Source: Natronoarchaeum philippinense
Lineage (GTDB): Archaea; Halobacteriota; Halobacteria; Halobacteriales; Natronoarchaeaceae
Direction of reading: 5' to 3'
DNA: 64,000 nt
Assembly: GCF_900215575.1 (NCBI RefSeq)
Contig: NZ_OBEJ01000002.1
Location: 682,001 to 746,000, forward strand
Shown: positions 59,960-64,000 of the stretch, one piece after another
How positions within the stretch are numbered: position 1 is the stretch's first letter
How the letters are laid out: the number at the start of each line of letters is the position of its first letter
Made by a program: the position numbers and the translations under genes
Notes under the pieces: generated by a model
What the model saw: the letters and a program-made list of their open reading frames with translations, nothing else
What the model was told of the DNA's origin: nothing
Database searches by the model: none

Positions 59960-61495
59960 ATGGTCACTCGGCTCGTTCTAGGGAGTGGCGCCGTCTGTCA
60001 GGCGCTCGTCGAGCGAGTCGTCGAGAGCGGCGGCCGCCTCCGTGTGATCACCGACGACACGGAGCGCATCGACACGCTTCGGGGGGACGGGCGACGGGTC
60101 ACTGATGCCGACCCGACCGATCCGGAGACGCTCGAATCGGCCCATCCTGACGCCGAAGTGGTGTTCGTCGGTAGCGACGATCCCGCGCGAAACGCGACGA
60201 TCGCACGCGTCGCGCGGACTGTGTATCCCGGCGCGTTGATCGTCGCCTACACCGGCTATCGGCCCAGCGACGCCCAGCGACGCCGGATCGACCGGCACGC
60301 GGACCAGCTGATCGATCCCGGAACCGCGACCGCTGACAGAGTGCTCGAACTCGTCTCGGGCGATACGGGCAAGCGGGCGCGCGAACTACGACGAACGTTG
60401 CAGTCGATCGAGGGTCCGATCGCGGTCGTCGCCCACGACAACCCCGACCCCGACGCCATCGCCAGCGCGCTGGCGCTGACCCAACTGGCCGGCGCCGTCG
60501 GCGCGGACGCCGAAGCGTGTTACTACGGCGACATTTCACATCAGGAGAACCGAGCGCTCGTCAACCTGCTCGATCTCGACCTGCGGCGACTCGACCCCGA
60601 CGACCCCGAACATCTCTCGGAGTTCGAGGGGTTCGCACTGGTCGACCACAGCCGACCGGGGGTCAACGATCAACTGCCGGAGACGCTGTCGGTCGACGTT
60701 GTGATCGACCACCACCCGCCTCGCGGTCCGGTCGACGCCGACTTCGTCGATCTGCGCCACAGCGTCGGCGCGACGAGCACGCTCTTGACTGAGTATTTCA
60801 CCGAGTTCGGGCTCGAAATCGACGAGACGGTCGCTACGGCGCTGCTGTACGGCATCCGGATCGACACGTGGGATTTCACCCGCGAAGTCTCCCAGTCCGA
60901 CTTCGAGGCAGCCGGCACGCTCGTCCCCCACGCCGACATCGCGCTGCTCGAACGCGTCGAGTCGCCGAACGTCTCGGGAGACACGCTCGAAACGGTCGCC
61001 AGCGCGATTCGCAACCGCGACCAGCGCGGCTCGATCCTGACGAGCTTCGTCGGCGAGTTGGCCGACCGCGATGCCCTCGCCCAAGCCGCCGACAAACTGC
61101 TCGATATGGACGGCGTGACGACGACTGTCGCGTTCGGGCTCTTGGACGGCGTCGTCTACGTGTCGGCGCGGGCCCAAGGGTCGTCACTGGATCTCGGCGA
61201 GACGCTCCGTCTAGCGTACAATCAGATCGGGAGCGCGGGCGGACACACGGACATGGCGGGCGCCCAGATCCCCGTCGGGATGCTATCGACGGCCGACGAG
61301 GACGGCGATGCGGCCCGGGACGCGATCGAGGCTGTGATCAGGGATCGCTTCTACGACGCCCTGCGCGAGCGGCCGTTCGAGCTTCCACAGGAGCACGTCT
61401 CGGCGATTGCCGAGTTCGACTTCCCGCTTCGTTTGGCGGACGACAGTGGCGGACTGGCCCCCGACAGCGGCGGCGAGTACGTCGACGAGGAGTAA
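59960..61495 (+). CDS. DHH phosphoesterase with N-terminal TrkA-N/RCK-like domain
   Basis: The 511-residue protein combines a Rossmann-type TrkA-N domain (RLVLGSGAVCQALVERVVE, residues about 1-120) with a DHH domain (VAHDNPDPDAIASALALTQL, DHSRPG and VIDHHPP) and a C-terminal DHHA1 domain (SAGGHTDMAGAQIP). It probably hydrolyses small phosphodiesters such as oligoribonucleotides or cyclic dinucleotides. The RCK part suggests control by a bound nucleotide. It starts at the ATG at 59960 and lies 45 bp before the CBS-ParB gene. Confidence 0.88.
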   Translation: MVTRLVLGSGAVCQALVERVVESGGRLRVITDDTERIDTLRGDGRRVTDADPTDPETLESAHPDAEVVFVGSDDPARNATIARVARTVYPGALIVAYTGYRPSDAQRRRIDRHADQLIDPGTATADRVLELVSGDTGKRARELRRTLQSIEGPIAVVAHDNPDPDAIASALALTQLAGAVGADAEACYYGDISHQENRALVNLLDLDLRRLDPDDPEHLSEFEGFALVDHSRPGVNDQLPETLSVDVVIDHHPPRGPVDADFVDLRHSVGATSTLLTEYFTEFGLEIDETVATALLYGIRIDTWDFTREVSQSDFEAAGTLVPHADIALLERVESPNVSGDTLETVASAIRNRDQRGSILTSFVGELADRDALAQAADKLLDMDGVTTTVAFGLLDGVVYVSARAQGSSLDLGETLRLAYNQIGSAGGHTDMAGAQIPVGMLSTADEDGDAARDAIEAVIRDRFYDALRERPFELPQEHVSAIAEFDFPLRLADDSGGLAPDSGGEYVDEE

Positions 61496-61540
61496 CGGGC
61501 CGAGACAGGTTTTTCGTTGCTGGAGCCGATCTGTGCTCAC

Positions 61541-62338
61541 ATGGGGGTAGCCGACACGACCGGCAAGGCGCGGGTCAGCGAGTACATGACCCAAGACGTC
61601 GTCACAGTTGCACCGGACGATACGGTCGCAGACGTGGCGACCCAGATCGCCGAGAGCGACGAGCACAGCGGCTTTCCGGTCTGTGAGCGACGCCGAGTAG
61701 AGGGCTTCGTCAGCGCGCGCGACCTGTTGCTCGCTGACGACGACGACCCGCTGTTTAAGGTGATGACGACGGACCTGATCGTCGCCCACCCGGAAATGAA
61801 GGTCAACGAGGCCGCGCGCGTCATACTGCGCTCGGGCATCCAGAAGCTCCCGGTCGTCGACGACGCGGGCAATCTCGTCGGGATCATCAGCAACGCCGAC
61901 GTGATCCGGAGCCAGATCGAGCGCGCGACGCCGGAGAAGGTCGGCAAACTGATGCGGACCTTAGAGAACATCCACGGCGTCGAGTTGCGCCAAGAGCGTC
62001 GAACGGTCGCACTCGACGCGCTGACGCCGACGCAGGGGAAAGTGTACGCCGACGAACTCGAAGGCCGACGCTACGAGCTCGAACACGGCCTCGCGGAGCC
62101 GCTGGTCGTCATCGACAACGGCGGCGAGTTGCTGCTGGCCGACGGCCACCATCGGGTGCTGGCCGCCGATCGGGTCGGCGTCGACGAGATGGACGCCTAC
62201 GTCATCGTGATCGACCCGGCGCTCGAACTAGGGATGCAGCGAACGGCGGACCGCGAGGGGCTGGAATCGCTCGACGACGTCGAGGTCGTCGACTACGCGC
62301 GACATCCGCTGGTCGAGACTACCGAACGGCTGCAGTAA
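61541..62338 (+). CDS. CBS-domain protein with ParB-like nuclease domain
   Basis: The 265-residue protein has two CBS domains (about residues 10-65 and 75-130), which bind adenine nucleotides. A C-terminal ParB/Srx-like domain (about 150-260) has PTQGKVYADELEGRRYELEHGLAEPLVVIDNGGELLLADGHHRVLAA. The DGHHR motif is the characteristic ParB-like loop. The CBS-ParB architecture occurs in archaea but its role is unknown to me. Its proximity to the RCK-DHH gene may mean a shared nucleotide-sensing theme. Confidence 0.85.
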   Translation: MGVADTTGKARVSEYMTQDVVTVAPDDTVADVATQIAESDEHSGFPVCERRRVEGFVSARDLLLADDDDPLFKVMTTDLIVAHPEMKVNEAARVILRSGIQKLPVVDDAGNLVGIISNADVIRSQIERATPEKVGKLMRTLENIHGVELRQERRTVALDALTPTQGKVYADELEGRRYELEHGLAEPLVVIDNGGELLLADGHHRVLAADRVGVDEMDAYVIVIDPALELGMQRTADREGLESLDDVEVVDYARHPLVETTERLQ

Positions 62339-62368
62339 AAAACGGAATCGGTCGTTAGCGAGCCGAAC

Positions 62369-63625
62369 TCAGGGCCAGTTGCCCGACTGCTCGTAGGAGT
62401 CGACGACGCGCTGGATCGCCACGACGTAGGCGGCCACGCGCATGCTCGGCAGGTCGTGCTCCTCGTAGGCGTCGACGAGCGTGTCGAACTGCTCGACGAT
62501 GATGTCTTCGAGGCGCTCGTTGACGGTGTCCTCGTCCCAGTAGAAGCGCTGGCGGTTCTGGACCCACTCGAAGTAGCTCACGGTGACGCCGCCGGCGTTG
62601 GCGAGGATGTCCGGCACGGTCAGCACGTCCTTGTCCTCGAGCACGGTGTCGCCTTCGGGCGTGATCGGGCCGTTGGCGGCCTCGGAGATCACGTCGGCCT
62701 GGATGTCGTGGGCGAGGTCCTCGTCGATGGCGTTTTCGAGCGCGGCGGGGACCAGCAGGTCCACGTCGAGCGTCAGCAGTTCGTCGTTGCTGACTTCCTC
62801 CTCGGCCTCGCTGTAGCCGACGACGCTGCCGGTTTCGCGCTTGTGCTGCTTGGCGTCGACGGGGTCGAAGCCGTCGGCGTTGTAGATGCCGCCGCTGGAG
62901 TCCGACACTGCGACCACGTCGGCGCCCATCTCGTCGATGAGCTTCGCGGTGATCCAGCCGGCGTTCCCGTAACCCTGCACGGCGACGGTGGCGCCCTCGA
63001 CGTCCTTGTCGAGGTAGTCGAAGGCCTCGCGGGCGGCGATGACCGTCGAGCGGCCGGTCGCCTCGACGCGGCCCTCACTGCCGCCGCTGGAGATGTCCTT
63101 GCCCGTGATGACGCCGGGCTCGGTCGTGTTTTCGAGGGTCTCGTAGGTGTCCTTGATCCAGTTCATCTCCCGCTGGCCCGTGTTCACGTCGGGCGCGGGA
63201 ACGTCCTTGTCCTCGCCGATCAGGGGCGTGATCTCCTCGGCGAACGCGCGGGTGATGCGTTCGAGTTCGCTCTCGGAGTACTGGTCGGGGTCGATGATGA
63301 TGCCGCCCTTGCCGCCGCCCAGCGGGATGCCGACGGTCGCCGTCTTGTAGGCCATCCAGCCCGACAGCGCGCGTACCTCGTCGCGGGATACCTGCGGGTG
63401 GTAGCGGATGCCGCCCTTGTAGGGGCCGCGGTCGCCGTTGAACTGCGATCGGAACGCCTTGAAGACCTCGATCGAGCCGTCGTCCATCTCGACCGAAAGG
63501 TTCGTCTCGAGCACGCGCTCGGGGTGCTTGAGGCGCTCGATGACGTCGTCGCCGACGTCGAGGTACTCGGCGGCCTCGTCGATCTGCTCTTGCAGACTCT
63601 CGAACGGGTTCGCTTCTTCTGCCAT
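62369..63625 (-). CDS. gdhB: Glu/Leu/Phe/Val dehydrogenase (glutamate dehydrogenase)
   Basis: The 418-residue enzyme has the catalytic-site phrases [20 protein letters not shown] and [11 protein letters not shown] (active-site Lys), [14 protein letters not shown], and the nucleotide-binding motif [11 protein letters not shown]. It interconverts glutamate and 2-oxoglutarate plus ammonium with NAD(P)H. The ATG at 63625 is used. The paralogue letter (gdhB) is from memory of haloarchaeal naming and not certain. An AT-rich promoter lies upstream. Confidence 0.9.
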   Translation of the reverse strand: MAEEANPFESLQEQIDEAAEYLDVGDDVIERLKHPERVLETNLSVEMDDGSIEVFKAFRSQFNGDRGPYKGGIRYHPQVSRDEVRALSGWMAYKTATVGIPLGGGKGGIIIDPDQYSESELERITRAFAEEITPLIGEDKDVPAPDVNTGQREMNWIKDTYETLENTTEPGVITGKDISSGGSEGRVEATGRSTVIAAREAFDYLDKDVEGATVAVQGYGNAGWITAKLIDEMGADVVAVSDSSGGIYNADGFDPVDAKQHKRETGSVVGYSEAEEEVSNDELLTLDVDLLVPAALENAIDEDLAHDIQADVISEAANGPITPEGDTVLEDKDVLTVPDILANAGGVTVSYFEWVQNRQRFYWDEDTVNERLEDIIVEQFDTLVDAYEEHDLPSMRVAAYVVAIQRVVDSYEQSGNWP

Positions 63626-63825
63626 ACGTCCGCATGGTAGGAGATGCGGGTTAAGACTAGCGGTATACAATGCTCCTTGATAGTATATATATACCCAAAG
63701 AGGGTATTATGATATATGTATATTCAAAGATCTAAGTCTCGGTTAAACACTATCGAGGAGCAACCGTGAGCAACTCGGCAATCGAGCGGTTCCGATATCG
63801 GTGCTGAACGGCCAGCGGCGTGGCG
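63626..63825. promoter_or_regulatory. AT-rich promoter region upstream of glutamate dehydrogenase with palindrome
   Basis: This 200-bp region has no gene. It is rich in tata elements (tagtatatatata at 63681-63693 and gatatatgtatatt near 63711-63724). The inverted repeat ATACCC-AAAGA-GGGTAT (63691-63707) overlaps this AT-rich block about 70 bases upstream of the gdh start. It may be an operator. Confidence 0.5.
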
Positions 63826-64000
63826 TTACTGACCGGTATCCGATTCGTCGTCGGGAACGCGCGAGAGAATGCGTTCTGCCTGCCGAATCAAGGGAGCGTC
63901 GATCATCTCGCCGTCGACCTCGTACACCACGGTGTTGGACGCTGGACGCGCGTCCAGAACGCGGCGGGCCCACTCAATCTGCTCGGCGTCGGGCGTCATC
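63826..64000 (-). CDS. HpcH/HpaI aldolase/citrate lyase family protein, C-terminal fragment (5' end outside window)
   Basis: The last 58 residues of a protein enter the window from the right edge, reading leftward to a TAA at 63826-63828. The end (TPDAEQIEWARRVLDA, then YEVDGEMIDAPLIRQAERIL) is typical of the CitE/malyl-CoA lyase family C-terminus. In haloarchaea such enzymes cleave or form malyl-CoA-type thioesters. The internal ATG at 63999 is not the true start. Confidence 0.72.
   Translation of the reverse strand, partial: MTPDAEQIEWARRVLDARPASNTVVYEVDGEMIDAPLIRQAERILSRVPDDESDTGQ

Noticed and set aside
58327-59967. 546-residue open frame on the minus strand
   Set aside because: It is antisense to nuoN; composition and lack of motifs mark it as a shadow.
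1-64000. Possible CRISPR array or insertion sequence
   Set aside because: I found no regularly spaced repeats, no cas gene and no transposase-like protein. The only exact long repeat seen is the 70-bp nuoI copy.

Overview
The window is a piece of a haloarchaeal (class Halobacteria) main chromosome. The evidence is the very high GC content, acidic proteins rich in Asp and Glu, short AT-rich promoters, GGAGGTGA-type ribosome binding sites, and a typical haloarchaeal gene set: gas vesicle genes, archaellin, archaeal chemotaxis genes, a Nuo complex without the NADH module, archaeosine (que) genes, pantoate kinase and S3Ae/S15. I cannot name the genus from sequence alone.

Layout. 0-2.3 kb: 3' end of phosphoenolpyruvate synthase, a conserved hypothetical gene and pantoate kinase. 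2.5-11.6 kb: one tight operon for a type IV pilus-like system. It has a PilB3-type ATPase with a very long acidic tail, a PilC3-type platform protein and five small proteins with an N-terminal membrane helix (pilin-like). 11.6-17.3 kb: a HEAT-repeat protein and archaetidylserine synthase, a halocyanin, then the S15 - RecJ-like - Pcc1 - S3Ae operon and a tRNA-Ala followed by a partial copy of its own 3' end. 17.4-19.8 kb: an NADH oxidase/CoA-disulfide reductase-type flavoprotein and SurE. 19.8-25.4 kb: a divergent gas vesicle cluster (gvpFGHIJKLM leftward, gvpAO rightward) without gvpC, gvpN, gvpD or gvpE. 25.5-31.9 kb: a lone archaellin, two small proteins, porAB with an LrpA1-type regulator, a SRPBCC protein and a DMT-family transporter. 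31.9-34.3 kb: queC-queE-queD and a winged-helix regulator. 34.4-46.0 kb: a chemotaxis cluster (cheW, cheY-B-A-C-C-D-R) and a membrane transducer. 46.2-48.1 kb: purK and purE. 48.2-59.8 kb: the nuoA-N operon. 60.0-64.0 kb: an RCK-DHH phosphoesterase, a CBS-ParB protein, glutamate dehydrogenase and the 3' end of a CitE-like lyase.

How the parts fit together. Several systems here position the cell: gas vesicles for buoyancy, an archaellin and a full Che pathway for swimming, and a pilus system for surfaces. PorAB makes reduced ferredoxin. The Nuo complex lacks EFG, so it must take electrons from a donor other than NADH through NuoEFG, and it pumps protons.

Most notable signals. (1) The nuo operon is split between nuoI and nuoJ by a reverse-strand VapBC-type toxin-antitoxin pair, and a perfect 70-bp copy of the nuoI 3' end sits between nuoI and vapC. 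(2) At three junctions (gvpI/gvpJ, nuoB/nuoCD, nuoJ1/nuoJ2) a 15-28 codon mini-ORF spans the gap, ends in a GTGA overlap with the next gene's GTG start, and carries that gene's Shine-Dalgarno sequence. (3) GvpO carries a Cys3His putative zinc motif, and GvpI has a long N-terminal extension. (4) PilB and CheA carry acidic segments of about 550 and 470 residues.
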